Assembly (NCBI GenBank): GCA_037968895.1
Contig: JBBKWJ010000039.1
Coordinates: 1-16,740 of the forward strand
DNA from: JBBKWJ01 sp037968895
GTDB taxonomy: Bacteria > Actinomycetota > Acidimicrobiia > Acidimicrobiales > SZUA-35
Direction: 5' to 3'
Length of the DNA stretch: 16,740 nt
In this document: positions 6,652-13,729 of the stretch, in pieces
Layout: every line of letters starts with the position of its first letter
Numbering within the stretch: position 1 is the stretch's first letter
Position numbers and translations under genes: made by a program
The notes under the pieces: generated by a model
The model's input: the letters and a program-made list of their open reading frames with translations, nothing else
What the model was told of the DNA's origin: nothing
Database searches by the model: none

Positions 6652-6657
6652 TAGTGT
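6652..6657 (+). promoter_or_regulatory. Putative -10 element of the YciI/monooxygenase operon
   Basis: TAGTGT, then CGGCCC, then ATG 6664. The TANNNT-N6-ATG layout again suggests a leaderless message. The -35 region is not recognisable. The 69-nt gap after the His-rich gene holds nothing else evident. Confidence 0.5.
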
Positions 6658-6663
6658 CGGCCC

Positions 6664-6951
6664 ATGCGCTTTGTGATCCATGCCGAAGACCACCCGGAGA
6701 GCCTCGAACTGCGACAGGCGACCCGACCGACCCATCTCCACTACATGAGCGGGTTTGAGATCCTCGTTGGGGGCCCGATGCTCGATGCCAACGGCAACCC
6801 ATGCGGTTCAGTAGTCGTGCTCGAAGCCGACAACCTCGAAAGTGCGTTGGCCTTCGCCGAGAACGATCCATACAACATAGCTGGTCTTTTCGCTCGGGTG
6901 AACGTACGTGAGTTCAAGACCATTCTCTGGCCTGTAGCTGACGAGTCGTGA
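6664..6951 (+). CDS. YciI-like protein
   Basis: A 95-residue protein with the ferredoxin-like YciI fold, a dimeric alpha-beta barrel. It shows MRFVIHAEDHPESLELRQATRPTH in its first part (given here as the segments MRFVIHAEDHPES and RQATRPTHLHYM), then a central glycine turn (GPMLDANGNPCGSVVVLEA) and FAENDPYNIAGLFARVNVRE near the end. The family includes muconolactone-isomerase-like and dechlorinase subunits, and the His in the THLHY region is the usual candidate catalytic residue. The stop overlaps the GTG of the FAD monooxygenase, so the two are coupled. It may process the unstable product of that hydroxylase; this is inference from context. Confidence 0.85.
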   Translation: MRFVIHAEDHPESLELRQATRPTHLHYMSGFEILVGGPMLDANGNPCGSVVVLEADNLESALAFAENDPYNIAGLFARVNVREFKTILWPVADES

Positions 6952-8201
6952 GCCGGATCCTCATCGCCGGCGGCGGTATCGGCGGCCTAACGTCGGCGCT
7001 CGCCTTTCATCGAGCCGGTCATGAGGTCACGGTTTTTGAGTCTGTCCACGAGCCGCGTGAACTAGGCGTTGGCATCAACCTGCTCCCCCATTCCGTTCGT
7101 ATTCTTCACGACCTCGGGCTCGAAACAGCGCTTGACGCCATTGCTATCAAGACGAAACGGCTCAGCTTCTATTCTGAAGATGGTGTCAAGATCTGGGAGG
7201 AACCGCGCGGTCTCGACGCTGGGAATCCGTGGCCCCAGTACTCTGTCCACCGAGGACGATTCCAAATGCTCCTGCTCGACGCAGCGCGCCGTACTCTTGG
7301 GCCCGAACGGATTCTTACCGGCCATCATTTCACGTCTTTCGAACAAGATCGATCGGGCGTCAGAGCCACCTTTGTCGACAAGCGAAGCGGCAACCCAGTC
7401 GGCACGTACGAAGGCGACCTACTCATTGGCGCCGACGGCTTGCACTCAGCGCTGCGCAAAACCTTCCACCCAGACGAAGGACCGCCCGTCTATTCGGGCC
7501 TCATGCTGTGGCGCGGCGCCATCGAGACCGATCCCTTCCTCGACGGCCACTCGATGTTCATGGCTGGCCACGACAACAAGAAGGCTGTCGTCTACCCAAT
7601 TGGCGAGCCCGAACGTCGCAACGGGCGCAGCCTTGTGAACTGGATCGCGGAACGCCCGATGGAATTCGACGTCAGCAAGGCCGACTGGAATCGAGAGTCG
7701 ACGGTCGACGAGTTCATTGAGTTGTTCGAAGACTGGGACTGGGGTTGGATCAATCTTCCGAAGCTCTTCCGAGACACGCCGGTCTGCTACCAGTTCCCGA
7801 TGATCGACCGCAATCCGCTAACAAAGTGGACGCACGGCCGCGTGACCCTCCTCGGCGACGCCGCCCACGCCATGCGGCCAAACGGTTCGAACGGCGCAAG
7901 CCAAGCAATTCTCGATAGCGAGGCCCTCACCAACGCCCTGGCCGAAGAGTCAGACGTCGCAACTGCCCTTGAGCGATACGAGGAAGTCCGACTTGCGCCA
8001 ACGGCAAAGGTGACACTCGCCAATCGCGAGAACGGGCCCGAACAAGTCCTGCAATGGGTGAAAGAAAGGTGTGACGGCACCTGCGTAGACCAGCACACTT
8101 GTGTCGATGCTACGGAACTGGAGGCGGCGGCCACGGCATACAAGCGCCTCGCTGGCTTCGACCCCGCTCAGCTCCAGGCCAAAGCCGAGGAACGACGGTA
8201 A
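6948..8201 (+). CDS. FAD-dependent aromatic monooxygenase (group A flavoprotein hydroxylase)
   Basis: A 417-residue enzyme starting at GTG in the GTGA overlap with the YciI gene. The Rossmann motif GGGIGG (8-13) with Glu31 at the end of strand 2 binds the ADP part of FAD. LIGADGLHSALR (159-170) is the DG motif contacting FAD and NAD(P)H, and GDAAHAMRPNGSNGASQ (303-319) is the GD motif. The GSNGASQAILD form is typical of the flavin-dependent oxidoreductase group that includes PhzS, salicylate-hydroxylase-like and 6-hydroxynicotinate-monooxygenase-like enzymes. It should hydroxylate or decarboxylatively hydroxylate an aromatic ring using O2 and NAD(P)H in the cytoplasm. The substrate is unknown. 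A C-terminal CDGTCVDQHTC segment carries three cysteines. Confidence 0.9.
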   Translation: MSRILIAGGGIGGLTSALAFHRAGHEVTVFESVHEPRELGVGINLLPHSVRILHDLGLETALDAIAIKTKRLSFYSEDGVKIWEEPRGLDAGNPWPQYSVHRGRFQMLLLDAARRTLGPERILTGHHFTSFEQDRSGVRATFVDKRSGNPVGTYEGDLLIGADGLHSALRKTFHPDEGPPVYSGLMLWRGAIETDPFLDGHSMFMAGHDNKKAVVYPIGEPERRNGRSLVNWIAERPMEFDVSKADWNRESTVDEFIELFEDWDWGWINLPKLFRDTPVCYQFPMIDRNPLTKWTHGRVTLLGDAAHAMRPNGSNGASQAILDSEALTNALAEESDVATALERYEEVRLAPTAKVTLANRENGPEQVLQWVKERCDGTCVDQHTCVDATELEAAATAYKRLAGFDPAQLQAKAEERR

Positions 8202-8231
8202 TTCGACACACTTTGAACTTCTAAGTAGATT
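8202..8231 (+). promoter_or_regulatory. Possible weak promoter of the MFS gene
   Basis: TTCGAC (8202-8207) and TAGATT (8226-8231) are separated by 18 bp and lie in the only gap between the monooxygenase and the MFS gene. Transcription would start a few bases before ATG 8241. The match is modest, and read-through from the monooxygenase is equally likely. Confidence 0.3.
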
Positions 8232-8240
8232 TTGGTTGGG

Positions 8241-9575
8241 ATGCGAGAGAAACCGGCCGACAATACGAACTACATGACGACCACTGCTGCGGATAGAACT
8301 GACGAGCCGACCGCACTCGAAGACCAGGGCACCGCTATCGATGTCCTGAAGAACGTGAACTTCCGGCGCATCTTTCTTGCGTCGTTCGCATCAAGCACCG
8401 GCCGCTGGATGCAAAACGTTACTCTCGGCGTATTCGCGTACAACCTGACCGGCACCGCTCAGTTCACGACACTGGTCATCGCAGCCAACCTGTTTCCGCT
8501 GCTCACACTCGGCATCCTCGGCGGTTCACTCGCTGACAAGCTCGATCGCCGTATTTTACTCATTGTCACGCAAGCGTGGCAGGCAATGTGGGGGTTGGTC
8601 CTCGCATGGCAGGTTATGGACGGCGATATCTCTGAGGCTCGCCTGCTCCTGATCGTGCTAATGATCGGCATCGGACAGGCCCTTTTCGCTCCTGCGTTCA
8701 CCGCTGTCGTTCCGAGTCTGGTTGGCAAACAGAATCTGCCAGCTGCAATTTCCCTGAACTCCGCCCAGGTCAACCTGAGCCGCGTGCTTGGGCCCGTCAT
8801 CGCGGCGGCCGTCGTCGCCATCTCTGGCATCGCTGAAGTCTTTGTCATCAACTCGCTGACCTACTTACTCATTATCGCTGTTCTCTTCATCACCCCAATA
8901 CCGCCAACGGCTCCGACGCCGGCCCAGTCTCGTAAAGACCACATGATGAGCGGCATCCGAGTCGCCCGACTGTCGCCTCAGGTCGGACGACCTCTGACGA
9001 CCATGGTGCTGTTCTCGCTGTTCTGTCTGCCTTTTATCGGCCTGCTCCCCGTCATCGCGGAAGAGAACTGGGGTATTGACTCGGAGGGCCTTAGCTACGC
9101 ATGGGCCTACGCTGCCTTCGGCGCTGGCGCCTTCGTTGGAGCACTCAGCGCTGGCTCAATTCTGTTGCGGATCAGTCGGTCAACCGTCGTGCGATCATCG
9201 TTGGCCTGCTTCGCTGTGGCTTTGGCCGTCATGGCGAGCCTCGGCTCAGCAACACCGGTCTTCCCTGCCATCTTCTTTGTCGGGCTGTTCTACTTCACGA
9301 TGCCAACCGCTCTATCGACGTTCTTGCAGGAGCACCTGGGCGACGAGATCCGCGGCCGGGTCATGGCTCTGTGGATCATCTCGTTCGGCGGAATTCTGTC
9401 AATAACTAACCTCTTCAGCGGACGCATCGCCGACGCAACCTCAGTCAGCACCGTGATGTACGGAGGATCTGTCGCCGCATTGATTCTGGCCGCAATCACC
9501 CGGCTTGAACCAGGGCCGATTGCAACCGTCGCCCTACTGGAACCGGCAACACCAGACGCCGTCGCTGCGAAATAG
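8241..9575 (+). CDS. MFS transporter, EntS/MFS_3-like exporter
   Basis: A 444-residue integral membrane protein. A soluble N-terminal tail of about 40 residues leads into helix 1 (FRRIFLASFASSTGRWMQ). The loop after helix 2 carries the MFS motif A form GGSLADKLDRR (94-104). The second half repeats the fold, with EEHLG-like loop text QEHLGDEIRGRVMALW near the end of the helical bundle. This N-terminal pattern (NFRRIFLASF, then GRWMQNVTLGVFAYNLTG) is typical of EntS-like and MFS_3 transporters, which export siderophores, drugs or other small molecules. Start choice is uncertain: ATG 8241 is used, with an in-frame TTG at 8232 and ATG at 8274 as alternatives. The same-strand monooxygenase upstream suggests a linked substrate. 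Confidence 0.87.
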   Translation: MREKPADNTNYMTTTAADRTDEPTALEDQGTAIDVLKNVNFRRIFLASFASSTGRWMQNVTLGVFAYNLTGTAQFTTLVIAANLFPLLTLGILGGSLADKLDRRILLIVTQAWQAMWGLVLAWQVMDGDISEARLLLIVLMIGIGQALFAPAFTAVVPSLVGKQNLPAAISLNSAQVNLSRVLGPVIAAAVVAISGIAEVFVINSLTYLLIIAVLFITPIPPTAPTPAQSRKDHMMSGIRVARLSPQVGRPLTTMVLFSLFCLPFIGLLPVIAEENWGIDSEGLSYAWAYAAFGAGAFVGALSAGSILLRISRSTVVRSSLACFAVALAVMASLGSATPVFPAIFFVGLFYFTMPTALSTFLQEHLGDEIRGRVMALWIISFGGILSITNLFSGRIADATSVSTVMYGGSVAALILAAITRLEPGPIATVALLEPATPDAVAAK

Positions 9576-9666
9576 CAACGCTAGATCGCCAATTCGGGCC
9601 CATCAGCGGCGCTGGAATTCGCCTGATTTCCCGGTGGAGACATTTCTACTACGCGGATAGTGCAAT

Positions 9667-9672
9667 TAGACT
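9667..9672 (+). promoter_or_regulatory. Putative -10 element of the suf operon
   Basis: TAGACT, then GGCGGG, then ATG 9679. The spacing suggests a leaderless sufC message. I find no clear -35 and no recognisable SufR or IscR-type dyad in 9576-9678, which otherwise holds nothing I can support. Confidence 0.5.
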
Positions 9673-9678
9673 GGCGGG

Positions 9679-10446
9679 ATGTCCGACGGCCACGCACTCT
9701 TCGAAATCGACGATCTCTACGTCTCCGCCGTGGCCACGAGTGGCCAGGAGCCAACTGAAATCCTAAAGGGCGTCTCACTCAAGGTTGGCGAGGGTGAAGT
9801 CCACGCCCTGATGGGTCCAACTGGGTCTGGCAAATCGACCCTCGCCTCAAGCCTCATGGGTGCTCCTAACTTCGAGATCACCGGCGGGCGAATCCTCTTC
9901 AAAGGCGACGACATCACCTACTGGGACACTGATGTGCGGGCCAAAGCCGGCATCTTTCTCGCCTTCCAGTACCCGCAAGAAGTCGCAGGCGTCACGATCC
10001 TCAACTTTCTTCGCCAATCGCTCAGCGCCCGAACCGGCGTCGACATGAGCGTCCTCGAGCTTCGTCTCGCGTTGGCGGATTGGATGACACGACTCGACAT
10101 GGAAGACTCATTCATGAGCCGCTACCTCAACGAAGGTTTCTCCCGCGGCGAGAAGAAGCGAAACGAGATTCTGCAGATGGCGATCCTTAAACCAGATATG
10201 GCGATCCTCGACGAAACCGACTCCGACCTCGACATCGATGCACTTCGGGTGGTCGCAACAGGTCTGCGGGAGGTTCGAAAGGACCGACCGAAACTTGGCA
10301 CGCTGGCCATCACACACAACCAGCGACTTCTCGATCATCTCAAGCCTGACTTCGTTCACATCCTGATCGACGGCGCGATTGTTGCCTCCGGCGGTCCAGA
10401 TCTTGCGCAACAGCTCGAGACCGACGGTTACGACAGCTTCCGATGA
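9679..10446 (+). CDS. sufC: SufC, Fe-S cluster assembly ATPase
   Basis: A 255-residue ABC-type ATPase that normally drives the SufBC2D scaffold in Fe-S cluster assembly in the cytoplasm. Walker A is GPTGSGKST (46-54), the Q-loop is LAFQYPQE (Gln97), Walker B is MAILDE (Glu179) and the switch histidine is His213 in THNQR. The region EGFSRGEKKRNEILQ is diagnostic for SufC. Two positions are unusual: the signature normally reads FSGGEKKR but here has Arg156, and the D-loop normally reads SGLD but here is SDLD. Each differs from the usual glycine codon (GGC) by one base. The gene starts the operon and overlaps sufS by ATGA; sufB and sufD are not adjacent. Confidence 0.93.
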   Translation: MSDGHALFEIDDLYVSAVATSGQEPTEILKGVSLKVGEGEVHALMGPTGSGKSTLASSLMGAPNFEITGGRILFKGDDITYWDTDVRAKAGIFLAFQYPQEVAGVTILNFLRQSLSARTGVDMSVLELRLALADWMTRLDMEDSFMSRYLNEGFSRGEKKRNEILQMAILKPDMAILDETDSDLDIDALRVVATGLREVRKDRPKLGTLAITHNQRLLDHLKPDFVHILIDGAIVASGGPDLAQQLETDGYDSFR

Positions 10447-11690
10447 ACGACCAATCCCCCACGCTCAACGTTGCCGAGATCCGCAAAGACTTCCCGATTC
10501 TGCAGCAGCGCCAGAATGACAAGCGGCTCGTCTTCCTGGACTCAGGAGCCTCATCGCAGCACCCAGTCTCGGTGCTCGACGCGATGGACGACTTCTACCG
10601 AGAGTCGTACGCAAACGTTCACCGGGGCGTGTACCAACTCGCCGAGCGAGCGACGAATGGCTACGAACTGGGCCGGAAGAAGGTCGCAAAGTTCATTGGC
10701 GCACCGAACGCCGACGCTGTCATCTTCACCAAGAACGCTACCGAGGCCATCAACGTTGTTGCCGGTTCGTGGGGCCGAGCCAATCTTGGCCCCGGCGATG
10801 CAGTTGTCCTCACAATCATGGAGCACCACGCCAACATCGTGCCGTGGCAGATGCTGGCTGAAGAGAAGGGATTCGAGATCCGTTGGGTGCCCCTCGGCGC
10901 CGATGGCCATCTCGACCTCACCGATCTCGACCGCTTACTCGATGGCGCCAAACTGTTTGCGTTCACCGCGATGTCGAACGTGCTTGGCACAATCACTCCC
11001 GCGAAAGAACTGGTGGCCGCGGCCCACGCCAAGGGCGCTCTCGCCCTCGTCGATGCCTGCCAGGCCGTCCCCCATTTCCCCGTCGACGTCGTCGACCTCG
11101 ATGCCGACTTCGTAGTGTTCAGCGGCCACAAGATGCTTGGACCTTCCGGGATCGGGGTGTTGTGGGGCAAGCCAGAGATCCTCGATGCGATGCCTCCGTT
11201 CCTTGGTGGCGGCGGCATGATTCTTAATGTCACCACGGAAGGTTTCGTCCCAGACGGCCTGCCCGGCAAGTTTGAGGCCGGCACTCCCCCAATCGCAGAA
11301 GCAGTTGGGCTAGGTGCTGCCGTCGACTATCTCGATAATCTCGGCATGGACAACGTCGCTCGGCACGAGGCCGAGCTCACTGCATACGCACTCCGCACGC
11401 TCCCTGCGCAAGTCGGCGAGCAGTTGACAATCCACGGCCCATCCGAGCCCGCAATGCGCGGTGGCGTATTGTCCCTGACCCTCGCCGACGTCCACGCCCA
11501 CGACATCAGCCAGATGCTGGATGAGTACGCAGTGTGTATCCGCCCTGGTCACCATTGCGCCAAGCCGCTAATGCGCCACCTTGGCATAAACGCAACGGCC
11601 AGGGCCAGCCTCTACATCTACAACGACACTGACGACATCGACGCACTCGCGGCCGCACTCATCGCAGCCCGCGATTTCTTCGCCTTCTAG
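10443..11690 (+). CDS. sufS: SufS, group II cysteine desulfurase
   Basis: A 415-residue PLP enzyme that takes sulfur from cysteine and passes it to SufU. The PLP lysine is Lys230 in FSGHKMLGP. His128 (EHHAN) stacks on the cofactor and Asp204 (LVDACQ) binds its ring nitrogen. The catalytic persulfide cysteine is Cys372 in RPGHHCAKP, on the short loop of the SufS/Csd class. Length and motifs are normal. The ATG overlaps the sufC stop. The next gene, sufU, is the zinc-dependent sulfur acceptor expected for a desulfurase of this type, so the pair is functionally complete. Confidence 0.95.
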   Translation: MNDQSPTLNVAEIRKDFPILQQRQNDKRLVFLDSGASSQHPVSVLDAMDDFYRESYANVHRGVYQLAERATNGYELGRKKVAKFIGAPNADAVIFTKNATEAINVVAGSWGRANLGPGDAVVLTIMEHHANIVPWQMLAEEKGFEIRWVPLGADGHLDLTDLDRLLDGAKLFAFTAMSNVLGTITPAKELVAAAHAKGALALVDACQAVPHFPVDVVDLDADFVVFSGHKMLGPSGIGVLWGKPEILDAMPPFLGGGGMILNVTTEGFVPDGLPGKFEAGTPPIAEAVGLGAAVDYLDNLGMDNVARHEAELTAYALRTLPAQVGEQLTIHGPSEPAMRGGVLSLTLADVHAHDISQMLDEYAVCIRPGHHCAKPLMRHLGINATARASLYIYNDTDDIDALAAALIAARDFFAF

Positions 11691-11693
11691 GAG
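11689..11693 (+). promoter_or_regulatory. Ribosome-binding site of sufU
   Basis: AGGAG begins within the sufS stop codon and lies 6 nt before ATG 11700. It is one of the clearest Shine-Dalgarno sequences in the window, and serves the one suf-operon gene that follows a short gap rather than a 4-nt overlap. Confidence 0.75.
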
Positions 11694-11699
11694 CTTTCC

Positions 11700-12188
11700 A
11701 TGTCCGGACTTGAAGACCTCTATCGAGAGATCATCCTCGATCACTACCGAAGCCCCCGCAACAAGGGCGAGCTCGAGACCCCACCAGCACATCGCACCGA
11801 GGGATTCAATCCTCTTTGCGGTGACGAGATCGTTGTGTATGTAAACGCCGACAACGGCTCCATCGACGACATCAAAATCGGGGGCCAGGGCTGCTCCATC
11901 TCTCAGAGCTCAGCGTCCATGATGTCCGCTGCAGTGAAGGGCAAGACCATCCAAGAAGCCCGAGACATTACTGCGGCCTTCAAGGCAATGATGTCAATCC
12001 ACGCCACAGATATCGGCGGCGACGGTTCCGAAGGGGCGGACGCCACCGATGGCCCGGCCGAGCTTGACCTTGGCGACCTCGAAGCACTTCGGGGCGTTGT
12101 GAAGTTCCCGGTGCGGATCAAATGCGCAACCCTGAGCTGGAACACACTTAACCAGGCACTCGACGAAGTCGCCGCCGCAACTCAGTGA
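11700..12188 (+). CDS. sufU: SufU, zinc-dependent sulfur transfer protein
   Basis: A 162-residue IscU-fold protein. The three conserved cysteines and aspartate that hold zinc in SufU are present: Cys40 and Asp42 (LCGDE), Cys65 (GCSIS) and Cys142 (KCATLSW). The insertion between the second and third cysteine blocks (about residues 101-125), lacking in IscU scaffolds, supports SufU. In Firmicutes SufU accepts the persulfide sulfur of SufS by zinc-ligand exchange; the same role is expected here. It starts 9 nt after sufS, with a good ribosome-binding site, and overlaps the histidine phosphatase by GTGA. Confidence 0.94.
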   Translation: MSGLEDLYREIILDHYRSPRNKGELETPPAHRTEGFNPLCGDEIVVYVNADNGSIDDIKIGGQGCSISQSSASMMSAAVKGKTIQEARDITAAFKAMMSIHATDIGGDGSEGADATDGPAELDLGDLEALRGVVKFPVRIKCATLSWNTLNQALDEVAAATQ

Positions 12189-12883
12189 CCGAGCCACATC
12201 CTCCGTCACCCCAAGATCGCGCCTTTCTTAGCAACCATCCTGGGCGCGGCACCCTCATTCTTGTTCGCCACGGGCAACAAGAATGGCCAGATCGTGATTC
12301 GTCCTCGGCCCGCGACTGGGTCGATCCGCCACTGTCGGAGACCGGTCGAAAGCAGGCGGAAGCGGTCGGTCAGTACCTCGCTAACGAGCAGATCGACGCC
12401 GTCTACAGCTCACACCTTCTACGAGCCCATCACACCGGCATTGCTATCGGGTCTCAACATACACTTGAGGTCGAGGTTCTCTCTGACCTGGCAGAAGTCG
12501 GTATCTTCACCCATATTCCTGATGGAAAGAGGGCTTCCGACATCATCGGAGAAAAGGCGCTGCTCGGGGTGCAGGAGCGATTCGTCCAGACCAAACGGTG
12601 GGACTCGTATCCGCTGTCTGAAGCATCAGTCGATTTCCGCCGCCGGGTCGGCTTTGCTATCGAAGGCATACTCGCAAGCCACGCAGGACAGACCGTCGCG
12701 ATCGCGTGCCACGGAGGAGTCATCAACGCCTACCTGAGCGAACTGCTTGGCATCTCAGCCGACATGTTCTTTCGGCCAAGCCACGCGTCAGTGCACCGAC
12801 TGAGCTTCGCTGACGGCCAGCGAATCATTGAGCGTCTCAACGAAGACCTGTTCCTGTCGGCACAGGGCCTTCTCACCAACTAG
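12185..12883 (+). CDS. Histidine phosphatase family protein (phosphoglycerate-mutase-like)
   Basis: A 232-residue cytoplasmic protein starting at GTG in the GTGA overlap with sufU. The phosphohistidine motif LVRHGQQEW holds Arg28 and His29; Arg80 (SSHLLRA), Glu104 (LAEVG) and His176 (ACHGGVINAY) complete the usual active site, so it should be an active phosphatase or mutase. The substrate cannot be inferred: cobalamin-pathway phosphatases, broad-specificity phosphatases and phosphoglycerate mutases share these motifs. Its place at the end of the suf operon may be a transcriptional convenience. It ends 4 nt from the convergent class II aldolase-like gene. Confidence 0.88.
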   Translation: MTEPHPPSPQDRAFLSNHPGRGTLILVRHGQQEWPDRDSSSARDWVDPPLSETGRKQAEAVGQYLANEQIDAVYSSHLLRAHHTGIAIGSQHTLEVEVLSDLAEVGIFTHIPDGKRASDIIGEKALLGVQERFVQTKRWDSYPLSEASVDFRRRVGFAIEGILASHAGQTVAIACHGGVINAYLSELLGISADMFFRPSHASVHRLSFADGQRIIERLNEDLFLSAQGLLTN

Positions 12884-12893
12884 ACCGCTAGTT
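12878..12893. other. Inverted repeat made of the two convergent stop regions
   Basis: AACTAG, ACCG, CTAGTT form a perfect 6-bp stem with a 4-nt loop. Each arm contains the last Asn codon and the TAG stop of one of the two convergent genes. Either transcript could fold this short stem at its end. It is AT-rich with no T-tract, so it is not a classical terminator and may be a by-product of both genes ending in AAC TAG. Confidence 0.4.
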
Positions 12894-13673
12894 CAGGAAT
12901 TCTGGCTCGCGGGCGACAAGCTCGTCCCAGAACGGCTGGAACTGGAACCAACCAGCAATGTCGTGGCCCTGCGCGTCGTAGCCCGACTGGCAGAGGTCGG
13001 CTGGAATATCGATCGGGTCGCCGGCACTCTCGGCGATGAGCTGGCTCTGACAGCACCGCTCGAGCGATACAAACCACCAGACGGCCGCATCGACGCTGCC
13101 GCCCGCAGTTATGAGACCGTGGTTCTGGTGAATCATCGCTTTCTTGTCGCCAAGCGCTTCGGCCATCTTGCGGCCGACCTCAAGGTCGAGCACAACTGCG
13201 CCACTCCCCTCGCTGCACATCGCGACGTCGTTGTAGAACATGGTGTGATCTTGGGTGATCATCCGCAGTGGCTTGCCGAGGCTAGAGAAGGTGCGTCCGT
13301 ACATCGAGTGTGAGTGCGCCGCCGCAATCACATCAGGGCGAGCGCTATGCAGCTGCGAATGGATGGCGAATGCAGCAGTATTGACCGGACGATCGCCGAT
13401 AACTACTTCGCCGTTGTGGTCGACGCAGATTAGGTCGGACACTGTCATCAGCTTGAAGTTATGGCCGAATGGATTCACCCAGAAGCGGTCAGTAAATTCG
13501 GGGTCGCGCACAGTCACATGGCCCGCGACGCCCTCGGCGAGATTGAGACGACCCATGATACGAAGGCCAGCAGCGAGGCGTTCTTTGCGATGCTGGCGCT
13601 CAGCCTCGAAATCTTCGTGGACAGCAGGCTTCCCGAGGCCCGCGATGAGCTTGTCTTGATCGATGTCAGTCAT
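12888..13673 (-). CDS. Class II aldolase/adducin-like protein
   Basis: A 261-residue protein with the class II aldolase fold. The N-terminal block GHVTVRDP (51-58) corresponds to the phosphate-binding GNISVR region. Zinc ligands are His120 and His122 (AAHSHSMYG) and His185 (HQNHGLITAGG). At the position of the catalytic Glu of fuculose- or ribulose-phosphate aldolases, alignment by eye to His105 places Ala101 (VNTAAFAIHSQLH). This form occurs in an actinobacterial and fungal subgroup whose reaction I do not know, so aldolase activity should not be assumed. It may act as a decarboxylase, dehydratase or another lyase on a small oxygenated substrate. Confidence 0.87.
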   Translation of the reverse strand: MTDIDQDKLIAGLGKPAVHEDFEAERQHRKERLAAGLRIMGRLNLAEGVAGHVTVRDPEFTDRFWVNPFGHNFKLMTVSDLICVDHNGEVVIGDRPVNTAAFAIHSQLHSARPDVIAAAHSHSMYGRTFSSLGKPLRMITQDHTMFYNDVAMCSEGSGAVVLDLEVGRKMAEALGDKKAMIHQNHGLITAGGSVDAAVWWFVSLERCCQSQLIAESAGDPIDIPADLCQSGYDAQGHDIAGWFQFQPFWDELVAREPEFLN

Positions 13674-13680
13674 GTTTGTC

Positions 13681-13686
13681 AGTCTG
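13681..13686 (-). promoter_or_regulatory. Possible -10 element of the class II aldolase-like gene
   Basis: CAGACT on the minus strand lies 7 nt before ATG 13673. It keeps the A at position 2 and the T at position 6 but lacks the first T. No ribosome-binding site is seen, so a leaderless start is plausible. The 56-nt gap holds nothing else clear. Confidence 0.35.
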
Positions 13687-13729
13687 GCACAGCCGACTCA
13701 GCGAATAAAGGTCACAAGCCACTCAGCTG

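Noticed and set aside
9576..9678. SufR/IscR-type operator or terminator between the MFS gene and sufC
   Set aside because: Only short imperfect repeats around an EcoRI-like GAATTC are visible, with no T-tract and no match to a regulator site I know.
10661..11284. 207-codon minus-strand open frame inside sufS
   Set aside because: Antisense to sufS, whose catalytic residues are all intact; the translation has no recognisable domain.
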